From the NCBI RefSeq assembly GCF_900111035.1, contig NZ_FOFU01000001.1:124001-188000 (forward strand): 64,000 nucleotides of DNA, read 5' to 3'. This document shows positions 1 through 8,002 of this stretch, piece after piece. The notes under the pieces were generated by a model. The model saw only the letters and a program-made list of their open reading frames with translations, made no database searches and was not told where the DNA came from. This DNA is from Treponema bryantii (GTDB taxonomy: Bacteria > Spirochaetota > Spirochaetia > Treponematales > Treponemataceae). How positions within the stretch are numbered: the stretch's first letter is position 1; each line of letters opens with the position of its first letter. A program made the position numbers and the translations under genes.

Positions 1-433
1 CATTTAAATGCAACAAATTGTAGGGCTTTTGTCCATTAACACTGGGATAATAAGATTTTTTATCTTCAGAATTAGTTGGAATTTGAATATCAGAACCATC
101 AACTGCAAGAATAGTTAAATCAGAATGCGAATGATTTTGTAGTTTATTTGTAAACCCTTTAAAGATGTCTCTAAAAAATTCGGGCTTAATCTTTTGTCTT
201 TGCTGAACAAAAGCCGAGGCAGATGGCAATGAACTGACATCATGGAAGATATCAATCATCTCATTGGTTATACTCTTGCTTTCCATCTCGATGATAGCTC
301 TGACTATTTTTTCGAATGGAAGCTTACGATTCCTAGTGAAATCTACTTTGGGATTAACAACATAATCCAACATGTTTTGAGTAGTGGTAGTGATTTCAGA
401 TAATAAAAGCTTTTTAATGTGTTTTGGTTTCAT
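1..433 (-). CDS. IS4-family transposase, N-terminal part (partial)
   Basis: Open reading frame running off the left edge, 144 codons visible, starting at the ATG at 433-431 behind the site AAGGAGG. The translation begins MKPKHIKKLLLSEI and is collinear with the transposase at 2207-3520, sharing PSASAFVQQR, KIKPE, LAVDGSDIQI and NGQKPYNL. The aspartate in AVDGSD is the expected first residue of the DDE catalytic triad of the DDE_Tnp_1 (IS4) family. The rest of the catalytic core is beyond the window, so it cannot be said whether this copy is intact. Estimated identity with the second copy is just over half of the residues. Confidence 0.85.
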   Translation of the reverse strand, partial: MKPKHIKKLLLSEITTTTQNMLDYVVNPKVDFTRNRKLPFEKIVRAIIEMESKSITNEMIDIFHDVSSLPSASAFVQQRQKIKPEFFRDIFKGFTNKLQNHSHSDLTILAVDGSDIQIPTNSEDKKSYYPSVNGQKPYNLLHLN

Positions 434-472
434 ATGTGACCTCCTTGCAATCAAGTTTTCCTTAATTACAAG

Positions 473-515
473 GGCCGCTTTCGCTACCTTTAAAACATCA
501 GTAGCGAAAGCGGCC
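473..515. repeat. 15-bp GC-rich inverted repeat in IS copy 1 leader
   Basis: GGCCGCTTTCGCTAC at 473-487 is followed by a 13-base loop and the exact reverse complement at 501-515. It sits about 40 bases upstream of the transposase start, so it would be a very stable hairpin in the mRNA leader. The same two arms, with a different loop, occur in the second IS at 2123-2167. Confidence 0.9.
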
Positions 516-549
516 ACACATTTACGATAATCTGTCAATACCTTTTAAG

Positions 550-586
550 AAAAAAAGACCCCTATGTCATTTCTGACATAGAGATC
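550..586 (-). terminator. Terminator inside IS copy 1 left end
   Basis: On the minus strand a 13-base stem (586-574 with 569-557, GNRA-like loop) is followed by seven U residues (556-550). It lies between the inverted repeat and the transposase gene, so transcription entering the element from the cargo side would stop before the transposase. The equivalent structure in copy 2 is at 2057-2094. Confidence 0.8.
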
Positions 587-667
587 TTTTGGGCTGTCAT
601 CTTAACTTAATGACATTGATTTTCTATCGGCTAGCCTTTTTCATTCTTGTTTCCACTCAACTGATAT

Positions 668-711
668 AAAAAATCATACTAAAAACCGACTAAAAAGAAG
701 TTTTTAGTATG
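668..711 (-). terminator. Rho-independent terminator of the hydrolase gene
   Basis: CATACTAAAAAC (675-686) pairs perfectly with GTTTTTAGTATG (700-711) around a 13-base loop. Read on the minus strand the stem is followed by ATTTTTT. It lies about 70 bases beyond the hydrolase stop codon. Confidence 0.75.
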
Positions 712-781
712 TACACAGGCTTTAGCTTGTGCTAAGCAAAATTTACTTTTGACACTCACATCATTATATAGGGTGATTATA

Positions 782-1750
782 TCAATTAATTTCCTTAATA
801 AAATTAACCAGGATATCTGAGCATTTCTCAGGTTTATCCAGATATATTTCATGCCATCCAGGGCACTCTACCATCTGACAATTTCCTAGCTTTTCCATAT
901 ATGTTGCTTTTATATCAGGATTTTCACTTTCTACTCCATATGTTGTGGCCGCAACATATACTTTAGGTATTTCATTCGTTTTTAAGGTGTCCCAAGTCTT
1001 TCTAATGTTGTCTCCAAATAGCTTTTCTTCTGAGTTACAGGCATTTGAACCCATAGTCTTAGATAATACTCTCCAGGCTATATCTCTATGCTTTTCATCC
1101 AAGATAGCAAAAGTACTGTCGTCATCATCCTCATTACAGATAGGCTTAATCAGAGCGTTGATTAGACCAAATTTACCAGCTGTATGCATCCAACCAGGGA
1201 AGAAGTCCCAAGCACTGTACTGGTCCTCTTCAATCGGATAAACTGGTACGCCATCAAAAATTGCGACACCTTCTATTTCATCAGGATATTTGCTTTCCCA
1301 ATAAGTAGAATATATACCGCCTAAGGAATGGCCTATAAGAACATATGGAGGCTTCACGCCGGCATTTTTAAGAGCCTTGCGATAGTCCTCAACAACATAT
1401 TCAACTGTCATATCGTTTTTAGTGTCGTCACTCAAGCCATATCCAGCCCTGTCGATGAAATACAATTCATTATTCTTTTCAATTTCTTTTGTCATTTCTC
1501 GCCAGGCTATGACAGCTTCACCATCAATAAATCCCGATAAGCAAACTATTCTATGATTACCATTTTCTTTTCCACACTGATACACATTAAGCGAATAATC
1601 ACCCACTGAAACTCGATTTTCATAGCCTTCTGTTCTAAGCTGCTTAAGAGCTCCATGCATATTCAAATGCTGATAAACAGCAAATATAGTAATAAACAGG
1701 ACAATCCCTGCCAAAATAACACCTGTGACACGGCCTATTATCTTCTTCAT
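782..1750 (-). CDS. alpha/beta hydrolase with N-terminal membrane anchor
   Basis: A 322-residue alpha/beta-hydrolase fold protein. Residues 8-26 form one hydrophobic segment, so it is probably membrane-anchored or secreted. The nucleophile elbow is GHSLGG in LIGHSLGGIYSTYW, and the preceding FIDRAGYGLSD and the later PGWHEIYLDKPE (candidate catalytic histidine) are as in hydrolases of the Abhydrolase_1/6 type. Substrate cannot be told from sequence. The start ATG at 1750 has AGAGAAAG upstream. It is the only gene between two inverted IS elements, has its own terminator and no operon partner, and may have been brought in as cargo. Confidence 0.85.
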   Translation of the reverse strand: MKKIIGRVTGVILAGIVLFITIFAVYQHLNMHGALKQLRTEGYENRVSVGDYSLNVYQCGKENGNHRIVCLSGFIDGEAVIAWREMTKEIEKNNELYFIDRAGYGLSDDTKNDMTVEYVVEDYRKALKNAGVKPPYVLIGHSLGGIYSTYWESKYPDEIEGVAIFDGVPVYPIEEDQYSAWDFFPGWMHTAGKFGLINALIKPICNEDDDDSTFAILDEKHRDIAWRVLSKTMGSNACNSEEKLFGDNIRKTWDTLKTNEIPKVYVAATTYGVESENPDIKATYMEKLGNCQMVECPGWHEIYLDKPEKCSDILVNFIKEIN

Positions 1751-1866
1751 CTTTCTCTCCCCTATTAATAAAACATATTCCGATTTCTATACTCGACTGC
1801 CATAGTATGTCTGACGTAGTATGTAATATCATAGGATTTCTTCCCTGTCAAGGATTCAACAAGATA

Positions 1867-2012
1867 GAGTTTCGCTATGCGAAACTCCCGCAGTGCGAGC
1901 CTGCAATTGCTGAAAGCAATTAAGTACATATGCAGGCGAGACACATCTTACAAGCGCAGCTTGTTTTTTATGTAATAGGAGATTCCAGAGGAATTTCCTA
2001 TTACATAAAAAA
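1867..2012. repeat. Cluster of palindromes between hydrolase and IS copy 2
   Basis: Four hairpins in about 145 bases: GAGTTTCGC-TAT-GCGAAACTC (1867-1887); nested GCCTGCA/TGCAGGC (1900-1937) enclosing AATTGC/GCAATT; a small AAGC-GCA-GCTT stem; and a perfect 17-base palindrome arm TTTTTTATGTAATAGGA (1964-1980) with its complement at 1996-2012. No reading frame is visible. The last hairpin has its T run in the 5' arm and no U tail after it, so it is not an ordinary terminator. The rest of 1751-2026 shows nothing else I recognise beyond the hydrolase promoter region. Confidence 0.8.
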
Positions 2013-2026
2013 GGCTAGCCACGGCT

Positions 2027-2043
2027 CAATGTCATTAAGTTAA
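2027..2043. repeat. IS copy 2 left terminal inverted repeat
   Basis: CAATGTCATTAAGTTAA, exact inverse of 3661-3677 and identical to the end of copy 1 at 602-618. Confidence 0.9.
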
Positions 2044-2056
2044 AATAACAAACATA

Positions 2057-2094
2057 GATTCCTATATCAGAAATGGTATAGGGGTCTTTTTTTT
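2057..2094 (+). terminator. Terminator inside IS copy 2 left end
   Basis: GATTCCTATA (2057-2066) pairs, with two G-U pairs, with TATAGGGGTC (2077-2086), followed by eight T residues (2087-2094). It would stop transcription coming from the left flank before the transposase gene. A TTGACA box follows at 2099-2104, but I see no well-spaced -10 box. Confidence 0.8.
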
Positions 2095-2122
2095 AACACT
2101 TGACACGAGCGACAAAATGTGC

Positions 2123-2167
2123 GGCCGCTTTCGCTACTGATCGAATAGAGAGGTAGCGAAAGCGGCC
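2123..2167. repeat. 15-bp GC-rich inverted repeat in IS copy 2 leader
   Basis: The arms GGCCGCTTTCGCTAC (2123-2137) and its complement (2153-2167) are identical to those of copy 1, while the loop differs in length and sequence. The hairpin ends about 40 bases upstream of the transposase ATG. Confidence 0.9.
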
Positions 2168-2206
2168 CTTGTAATTAGCAAGAGTTAATTGCAAGGAGGT
2201 GCTTAT

Positions 2207-3520
2207 ATGAAACCAAAACACATTAAAAAGCTATTAATGTCGGAAATTGAAACTGTTGCAAATGCTTCTGATAAGTATTGTTCAAATCCAGGGCGTGATT
2301 TTTCACGAGAACGAAAACTCTCTTTTAAAAAAGTCGTGGAAAGTATTATCGGAATGGGTAGCAAGGGACTTACAAATGAGTTGATTGACATCTTTAATAA
2401 TGACCCTGAAATGCCCTCCGCCTCTGCTTTTGTCCAACAACGGAGCAAAATCAAGCCTGAAGCCTTCAGGGATATATTGGCAGGGTTCACAGAAAAGATA
2501 ACCGAGCAATCTTGCCAATTAAGATTATTGGCAGTAGATGGTTCTGATATTCAAATCGCAACTAATCCAGATGATGAAGATACCTATTTTCCAGGGGCAA
2601 ATGGTCAGAAGCCTTACAACCTAATTCATTTAAACGCCCTTTATGATCTTGAACAACATATTTATGTTGATTCAAGAATACAAGGGCGTATGAGTGGGAA
2701 TGAACATATGGCATTGTAAGAAATGGTTGATAAATCAGACATACAGAAGGCCTTAGTCATCGCAGACAGGGGATATGAATCTTATAACAACATGGCTCAT
2801 ATACAGGAAAAAGGATGGTTCTTTTTGATACGTGTAAAAGATGGAAAAGCTGGCATAAAGGACGGATTGCTACTCCCTGAAGAGAATGAATTTGATGTTG
2901 ATATTTGCTTGAAGCTTGTACGAAAACAAACCAATGAAATAAAGGAACTTATGAAAGATAAAAATAAATATCGATTTATCCCCCATAACGCAAGTTTCGA
3001 TTATTTACCGGAGAAAACAAGAAAAGCAGATCCTGTTATATTTTATGAATTAAAGTTCAGGGTGGTCCGTTTCGAAATAGGAACTGAGAGTTACGAAACA
3101 GTACTCACGAACCTTGACAAAGACGCGTATCCAGCGACAGAGTTAAAGCGACTATACGCTGCCCGTTGGGGAATTGAAACATCTTTCCGAGATTTAAAGT
3201 ATACATTAGGGATGCTTGATTTTCATTCAAAAAAGGTGATGTGCATCCATCAAGAAATCTATGCACATCTGATTATGTATAACTTTTCTGAAATGATTAC
3301 CTCGCATGTAGTCATTGCTAAAAAACAAAGAAAGCATACATATAAAGCAAACTTCTCAGTTGCCGTCCATATGTGCAGACTCTTCTTCTATGAAAGAGCA
3401 TCACCACCCAATCTGGAAACCATAATTGCAAGAAATCTTATACCGATACGGCCAGAACGACATCGCACTCGAAATCTGACTACAAAGATTTTTCATGGTT
3501 TCTTGTATAGAGTAGCATAA
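2207..3520 (+). pseudogene. IS4-family transposase interrupted by in-frame stop
   Basis: Two consecutive segments in the same frame, 2207-2719 and 2723-3520, make one transposase of about 437 codons split by a TAA at 2717-2719. The start at 2207 follows GCAAGGAGGTGCT at good spacing. The first segment has LAVDGSDIQIA (first catalytic D). The second has VIADRGYES (second D region) and YAARWGIETSFRDLK, which is the Y-(2)-R-(3)-E-(6)-K signature of the IS4 family holding the catalytic E. The TAA differs by one base from CAA (Gln), so a single nonsense mutation is the simplest explanation. A reinitiation at ATG 2723 would give a protein lacking the first catalytic aspartate, so the copy is probably dead unless the stop is read through. 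Confidence 0.85.
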
Positions 3521-3588
3521 TTATACTTAATTGAATACTTTTTGCGGCAGACTTTCGTCTGTCTTGTTGTGATGCTCAGAAATAAAAA

Positions 3589-3624
3589 AAGAACGATTGA
3601 AGATATAAATACCTCAATCGCTCT
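3589..3624 (-). terminator. Terminator near IS copy 2 right end, pointing inward
   Basis: AAGAACGATTGA (3589-3600) and TCAATCGCTCTT (3613-3624) form a stem. Read on the minus strand it is followed by a run of seven U residues (plus-strand A run around 3584-3590). It would stop transcription entering the element from the right, including read-through from the psd operon. Confidence 0.65.
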
Positions 3625-3697
3625 TGTTGATTCTTTGGTTAATCCCTTAATTGGTCAATGTTAACTTAATGACATTGATTTTTTAATGTGCCATTTT

Positions 3698-4510
3698 TTA
3701 TGCCTTAATACCAATCTGTTCGCCCATTTTTACAGGGGTTTCTATACCTGCGGCAGAGTTCTTTAGAATATTTTCGTTTATAACAGCAGCATCTTTTTTC
3801 AAAAGAACAATAATTGTTGATCCGCCGTATTCAAAGAAACCTTTTTCTTTTCCACGGACAGCAGTTCCTTCTCCTTCAAGATTCACAATTCTGCCTACAA
3901 GCATTGCTCCAACTTCCATCTGAACAAGTTTTCCGAAAACAGAGTTTTCAATTACAGTGTATTCACGGCAGTTTTCAGTAAAAACAGGAGAGTCTTCAAG
4001 TGCTATTGGACGTACTGTATGAAGAACGCCAGGGATAAAAATATTCGGTCCTTTTTTTCCGCTGTCTGCATATGCATATCTGTGATAGTTATCTACGCAA
4101 AGACGGAATACAAGACAGAGTCCGTCTTTATATTCAGAAGCAAGATTTTCATCTTTTAAAAGACTTTGTATGGTATATTGAGACTGTTTTACAGGAATTA
4201 CAGTGTCAGCTTTAATATTCCATACAGAAAGTAATCCGTCGCATGGTGCTGCAAGATGAGATTCTTCCATATCATATGGACGACGGTCGTTCTTTATCTT
4301 TCGTCTGAAAAACTGGTTGAAAGTTTTTATTCCGTCTGTCTGGTAATCATCGAGATTGATTCCGTTTTTCTGTACAAAACTTTTTATTAAAAATGCTGAG
4401 CAGCGGGAATCAAGAAATGCCCCGGCTGTTTTTGAAACAGCTCGGGTTGTAAGAAGTTTAAGAAAAATTCTTCCGGGAATTGTCTTATACAGGAAGGTAA
4501 GGGAATCCAT
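3698..4510 (-). CDS. psd: phosphatidylserine decarboxylase proenzyme
   Basis: A 270-residue member of the PS decarboxylase family, which makes phosphatidylethanolamine from phosphatidylserine at the membrane. The self-cleavage motif is GGST at residues 229-232 (the usual form is LGST/GGST), where Ser231 would become the pyruvoyl group. The motif is in the usual place, about 40 residues from the C-terminus. CVDNYHRYAYADSG and PGVLHTVRPIA, with the conserved histidines, match the family. It lies 10 bases downstream of pssA on the same strand, so product and substrate enzymes are adjacent. The downstream side carries the IS copy 2 end. Start ATG 4510 follows the pssA stop closely. Confidence 0.93.
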   Translation of the reverse strand: MDSLTFLYKTIPGRIFLKLLTTRAVSKTAGAFLDSRCSAFLIKSFVQKNGINLDDYQTDGIKTFNQFFRRKIKNDRRPYDMEESHLAAPCDGLLSVWNIKADTVIPVKQSQYTIQSLLKDENLASEYKDGLCLVFRLCVDNYHRYAYADSGKKGPNIFIPGVLHTVRPIALEDSPVFTENCREYTVIENSVFGKLVQMEVGAMLVGRIVNLEGEGTAVRGKEKGFFEYGGSTIIVLLKKDAAVINENILKNSAAGIETPVKMGEQIGIKA

Positions 4511-4520
4511 AATTCAATTA

Positions 4521-5228
4521 CTACTTCTTCATTACAATGAAAACAAATGCAAGTGCAATTGCTTCAATAAGACCTACTGCAATCATAATTAAAACACCCT
4601 TTGTAGTTGGCTTTTTAATTTCAATTCTTGATACAAAAAGAAAACCTACGATTGCAAGGAAAATAAAATATAAAAGGGTAAGATCTGCGCTGCAGAAAAT
4701 ATGAATTAAAAGAATAGTTGGGAAAACCAGAGCGGCACTTGTAACAGGAAGTCCAAGATAGGTTTTATTAACTCCGCCGCCTTCAGTTTTCTGTCTTTCT
4801 TCTTCAAGGACATTAAAGAAGGCAAGACGAATCATTGCAGCAAGTGCATAGAAAACAGCAATTACTGTAAGAACAATTTTTATGATAGCTGATTTATCGG
4901 CAAGATGAAGGAATTTAAAGTCAGGGAAAATTGAAAACTCAATGCTGCTTCTAAGCATTGCAATTCCGATACAGGCAGGTAAAACGCCAAAAGCAACAAG
5001 ATCAGAAAGAGAATCAATTTGAATACCGAATTGCTTCATCTGTTCGGTACGATTTTTCTTTGTGCGGGCAACCTTGCCATCAAAAGCATCGCAAAGACCG
5101 CAGAACATCAAAAAGAACATTCCAAGATATGGATGTCCAATATCATTTAGACAAAGCATGATTCCGCTAGTGGCTGAAAGCATAGAAAGATAAGTAAGAA
5201 CTACAGTGTAATCATAGTATCCAATCAT
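4521..5228 (-). CDS. pssA: CDP-diacylglycerol--serine O-phosphatidyltransferase
   Basis: A 235-residue, multi-pass CDP-alcohol phosphatidyltransferase that forms phosphatidylserine from CDP-diacylglycerol and serine. The metal- and substrate-binding motif is DAFDGKVAR...GIQIDSLSD, with all three aspartates plus the R and G. Between AR and G there are 12 residues where the consensus DGxxAR(x8)GxxxDxxxD has 8, so a small local insertion is present. FGVLPA follows, as usual in PssA. It overlaps the upstream flippase-like gene by 4 bases and precedes psd, so the assignment as PssA and not another CDP-alcohol transferase is supported by context. Confidence 0.9.
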   Translation of the reverse strand: MIGYYDYTVVLTYLSMLSATSGIMLCLNDIGHPYLGMFFLMFCGLCDAFDGKVARTKKNRTEQMKQFGIQIDSLSDLVAFGVLPACIGIAMLRSSIEFSIFPDFKFLHLADKSAIIKIVLTVIAVFYALAAMIRLAFFNVLEEERQKTEGGGVNKTYLGLPVTSAALVFPTILLIHIFCSADLTLLYFIFLAIVGFLFVSRIEIKKPTTKGVLIMIAVGLIEAIALAFVFIVMKK

Positions 5229-6271
5229 TTTATTCCCTCTTTTTTTCGTTTATTTGATCTTAAACGAATCATTATATATCCTAATATTACAGTAAAAATA
5301 CTGATAATGCTACAAGTATAGAATGATATACCTCTACTAAGAATTGCAAGGGTATATGCGCCTTCTTCACTTAAAAGCATTGAATAACCTAAATACATAA
5401 GGAATTCTGAAATTCCAACGGCACCCGGGACTGGAATAAAGTTAGATCCCATTACAATATAAGTCTGAATTACAAAAATCTTGAGACCGTTGGCAAGATT
5501 TCCGTGCATAGCATAATAACAGAAAACTGTAACAAGAATCTGTGCAGTTCTCTGCATAAGATTAAGAAGATATGTTTTTACCAGCAGTCTTTTTTTACCT
5601 GCAAGAGTTATAACACATTCGTTATAGTTTTCGATCATTGTATCGAGTTTAAGCTTAAATCTTTCTGCTGTATTTTTGAAATGAAGCTTATGAATGATTT
5701 TGATAATCAGATTACCGAACTTCAAAAGAATACTCTGTTTTTTCAACAGAATAATAAAGAATGCTGTAAGTAATCCCATTGCAAGAATACCGATTAAAAT
5801 CATTATTTTGCAGGGAAGGGGAAAATCAATAAAAATTCTAGGGAAGAAAATCAGAGAAATTAAACCGAGTGTGATGATTGCGAGAGTGTACATTGTAAGG
5901 TTTAAAATCAGAGAAACTGTAACTTCAACTGCAGTAACACCATCTTTATGCATAAAGTAAGCACTGGCCGGCTGTCCTCCAGTTGCTGAAGGTGTAATTG
6001 ATGAAAAGTAAATGTCAGCTGAAGCATATAAGAAGCCACGTCGTTTTTTTGCAGGATATCCAAGGGTTCGTAAAATTAAAACAAGTGAACGTCCTTCAAA
6101 AAAGATAAATCCCAGCATACAAAGGGCAGCAGGTACAAGCCATAAAGGAGAGGCTTCTTTAATATCCTGCCATAGCTCGGTAAGAGAAAGTCCGCTGTTG
6201 TAAAAGAGGGTGTAAATAGTCAGTACAGAAAGAATGGTTGTAATGACGGCCCACAAAACCTTTTTTTTCAT
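5225..6271 (-). CDS. flippase-like membrane protein (LPG synthase TM domain family)
   Basis: A 348-residue protein with about eight hydrophobic segments and the two conserved features of the UPF0104/LPG_synthase_TM family: PSATGGQPASAYFMHKDG near residues 93-110 and PVPGAVGISEFL in the C-terminal third. There is no soluble lysyl-transferase domain, so it is not MprF itself; such stand-alone proteins are usually annotated as flippase-like. It is the first gene of a flippase-pssA-psd operon, overlapping pssA by 4 bases, and so may act on phospholipids, but that is inference from context. Confidence 0.82.
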   Translation of the reverse strand: MKKKVLWAVITTILSVLTIYTLFYNSGLSLTELWQDIKEASPLWLVPAALCMLGFIFFEGRSLVLILRTLGYPAKKRRGFLYASADIYFSSITPSATGGQPASAYFMHKDGVTAVEVTVSLILNLTMYTLAIITLGLISLIFFPRIFIDFPLPCKIMILIGILAMGLLTAFFIILLKKQSILLKFGNLIIKIIHKLHFKNTAERFKLKLDTMIENYNECVITLAGKKRLLVKTYLLNLMQRTAQILVTVFCYYAMHGNLANGLKIFVIQTYIVMGSNFIPVPGAVGISEFLMYLGYSMLLSEEGAYTLAILSRGISFYTCSIISIFTVILGYIMIRLRSNKRKKEGIK

Positions 6272-6337
6272 AATGATGAGTTATTCTACCATATTATCAG
6301 ATTGGTGGGAATAGACCTGAAAAAGTTGATATTCGTT

Positions 6338-6390
6338 AAAAAAAATACGGGGATAGAAATGAAACAAAAGTTCCTTTTTCTGTCCCCGTA
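6338..6390 (-). terminator. Rho-independent terminator of glyA
   Basis: On the minus strand TACGGGGACAG pairs with CTATCCCCGTA around a roughly 20-base spacer and is followed by ATTTTTTTTAACG. It starts 17 bases beyond the glyA stop codon. Confidence 0.85.
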
Positions 6391-6406
6391 GATTTATAAA
6401 AGTTGT

Positions 6407-7906
6407 TTATTTTACAAATTCTTTCTTCAAGAACTCAAGGTCAAGTTCTGGGTAGAGAACGTGTGCACCGAGGAGCTTGTTTACGCGCTCGCGGGCTGCA
6501 GCAACTGTATCGTCGCTGATTTCGATTTTACCCTTAGCTGGCTTTCCTTCTTTTGTAACTCCTGGCTTTGTGTTCTTGAGAACGAAGTCGATGATGTCTG
6601 CAACTTCCTTCATATCAGCTTCATTCATGCCAAGTGTTGTAAGACCTGGAGTTCCGATACGGATACCAGATGTCCACCATGCACCGTTCTTGTCGTATGG
6701 AAGAGCGTTTGCGTTAGCAGTTACACCGCACTTGAAGAGGGCTGCTTCTGCCTGTTTTCCTGTAAGACCGTAAACAGTTACATCACAAAGCATAAGGTGG
6801 TTGTCTGTTCCACCAGTCTGGAGAGGGATGTTGTGTGACTTACAGCCTTCAGCAAGAGCCTGTGCGTTCTTTACAACCTGCTGTGCCCAAGCCTGATAAG
6901 CTGGTGTGCGTGCCTCTTTGAAAGCGATTGCCTTTGCAGCCATTACGTGTCCGAGAGGTCCACCGAGTACCATAGGACATCCCTTGTTTACGTAGTCTGC
7001 AAATTCTTTCTTACAAAGAATCATAGCACCACGAGGTCCACGAAGAGTTTTATGAGTTGTAGTTGTTACGATGTCAGCCCATTTTACTGGATCGTAGTCA
7101 CCAGTGAATACTTTTCCGGCAACGAGACCTGCGAAGTGAGCCATATCTACCATGAGAACTGCTCCGCACTTATCTGCAATTTCGCGGAAGCGCTTGAAGT
7201 TGATTTTGCGTGGGTAAGCAGAGAAACCAGTCAAAAGAATGAGAGGTTTTACTTCCATAGCCTGCTTTTCGATTGCGTCGTAGTCAAGCAATCCTGTTTC
7301 CTTATCAACTCCGTATGGGTGTGATTCAAACATACGAGCCGATACGTTCATTTTATATCCGTGAGTAAGGTGTCCACCACAAGAGTAGTCCAGACCCATA
7401 AGCTTCTGATTTCCGAACTTCTTGCGGAGAGCGTCGAACTGCTCGTCTGTAAGGTCGTTCAAAGATTTTACACCAAGTTCTTCGAGAGTAGGTGTTTCAA
7501 CCTTTGCACTCAAGATTGCCCAGTAAGCTACGAGGTTAGTATCAGCACCAGAGTGAGGCTGAACATAAGCGTAGTCAGCACCAAAAAGAGCCTCAGCTTC
7601 GCGGGCAGCAGTATTTTCAACAGCGTCAATATTTACACAGCCGCCGTAGTAGCGGTGCTCAGGATATCCTTCAGCGTATTTATCAGTAAGAAGGTTTCCC
7701 ATAGCAGCCTGAACGTTGAGCGAACAATAGTTTTCGCTGGCAACCAGTTTAAGGTGGCTTCTCTGATTTTCAAGTTCGTTTACAATGCTTGCAGCGATAT
7801 CTGGACCAACTGCAGCAACCTGCTGAAGATTTGCAACATAGGCACACATAGCGGCATTTGGCTTACCGTTTGTGGCAGCAAGATAGTTTTCCAATGGTGT
7901 TGACAT
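6407..7906 (-). CDS. glyA: serine hydroxymethyltransferase
   Basis: A 499-residue SHMT (PLP enzyme; serine plus tetrahydrofolate to glycine plus methylene-THF). The PLP lysine is Lys286 in TTTTHKTLRGPRG. LVASENYCS, YAEGYPEHRYYGG and MAHFAGLVA are conserved. It is about 80 residues longer than the usual ~415-residue bacterial enzyme. A ~30-residue N-terminal extension and an insertion at about residues 135-170, between the NLVAYWAIL helix and GLDYSCGGHLTHG, explain most of the difference. I recall a similarly long form in other treponemes. It stands alone, with its own terminator. The site GAGGTTATAAT lies just before ATG 7906. Confidence 0.95.
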   Translation of the reverse strand: MSTPLENYLAATNGKPNAAMCAYVANLQQVAAVGPDIAASIVNELENQRSHLKLVASENYCSLNVQAAMGNLLTDKYAEGYPEHRYYGGCVNIDAVENTAAREAEALFGADYAYVQPHSGADTNLVAYWAILSAKVETPTLEELGVKSLNDLTDEQFDALRKKFGNQKLMGLDYSCGGHLTHGYKMNVSARMFESHPYGVDKETGLLDYDAIEKQAMEVKPLILLTGFSAYPRKINFKRFREIADKCGAVLMVDMAHFAGLVAGKVFTGDYDPVKWADIVTTTTHKTLRGPRGAMILCKKEFADYVNKGCPMVLGGPLGHVMAAKAIAFKEARTPAYQAWAQQVVKNAQALAEGCKSHNIPLQTGGTDNHLMLCDVTVYGLTGKQAEAALFKCGVTANANALPYDKNGAWWTSGIRIGTPGLTTLGMNEADMKEVADIIDFVLKNTKPGVTKEGKPAKGKIEISDDTVAAARERVNKLLGAHVLYPELDLEFLKKEFVK

Positions 7907-8002
7907 ATTATAACCTCATATTTGTGATTTTAATTATATTGAAGTATTTTAGCGAAAATTAAGGCCTTAGGGAATAGGGAATAGTTTTCCACTTTGCTAC
8001 TT

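Larger units (their letters stand above)
1..618 (-). mobile_element. IS4-type insertion sequence, 5' part (copy 1, cut by window edge)
   Basis: The 5' part of an insertion sequence read on the minus strand. Its end is the 17-base inverted repeat at 602-618, identical to both ends of the second element at 2027-3677. Inward of that end it has a terminator hairpin (550-586), a long GC-rich hairpin (473-515), a ribosome binding site and the transposase start. The same order is found in the second element. The two elements are clearly diverged at protein level, so this is a relative and not a recent duplicate. The other end lies outside the window. Confidence 0.85.
2027..3677 (+). mobile_element. 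IS4-type insertion sequence, complete (copy 2)
   Basis: A 1651-base element bounded by the perfect 17-base terminal inverted repeats CAATGTCATTAAGTTAA (2027-2043) and its complement (3661-3677). It contains a left-end terminator, a GC-rich leader hairpin and a transposase reading frame broken by one stop codon. No direct target duplication is visible just outside the repeats: the left flank is CCACGGCT and the right flank ATTTTTTA. It points away from the first element, so the two elements flank the hydrolase with their left ends inward. Confidence 0.9.

Noticed and set aside
1964-2012. Treating the 17-base palindrome as a terminator
   Set aside because: The T run is in the first arm and the A run in the last, so neither strand has a U tail after the stem.
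2099-2120. Promoter from TTGACA in the IS leader
   Set aside because: TTGACA is also present in copy 1, but no -10 box at 16-18 bases is seen; the GC-rich hairpin occupies that place.
6461-7903. Long open frames opposite glyA
   Set aside because: They are mirror frames of a well-conserved gene and show no protein-like motifs or start signals.
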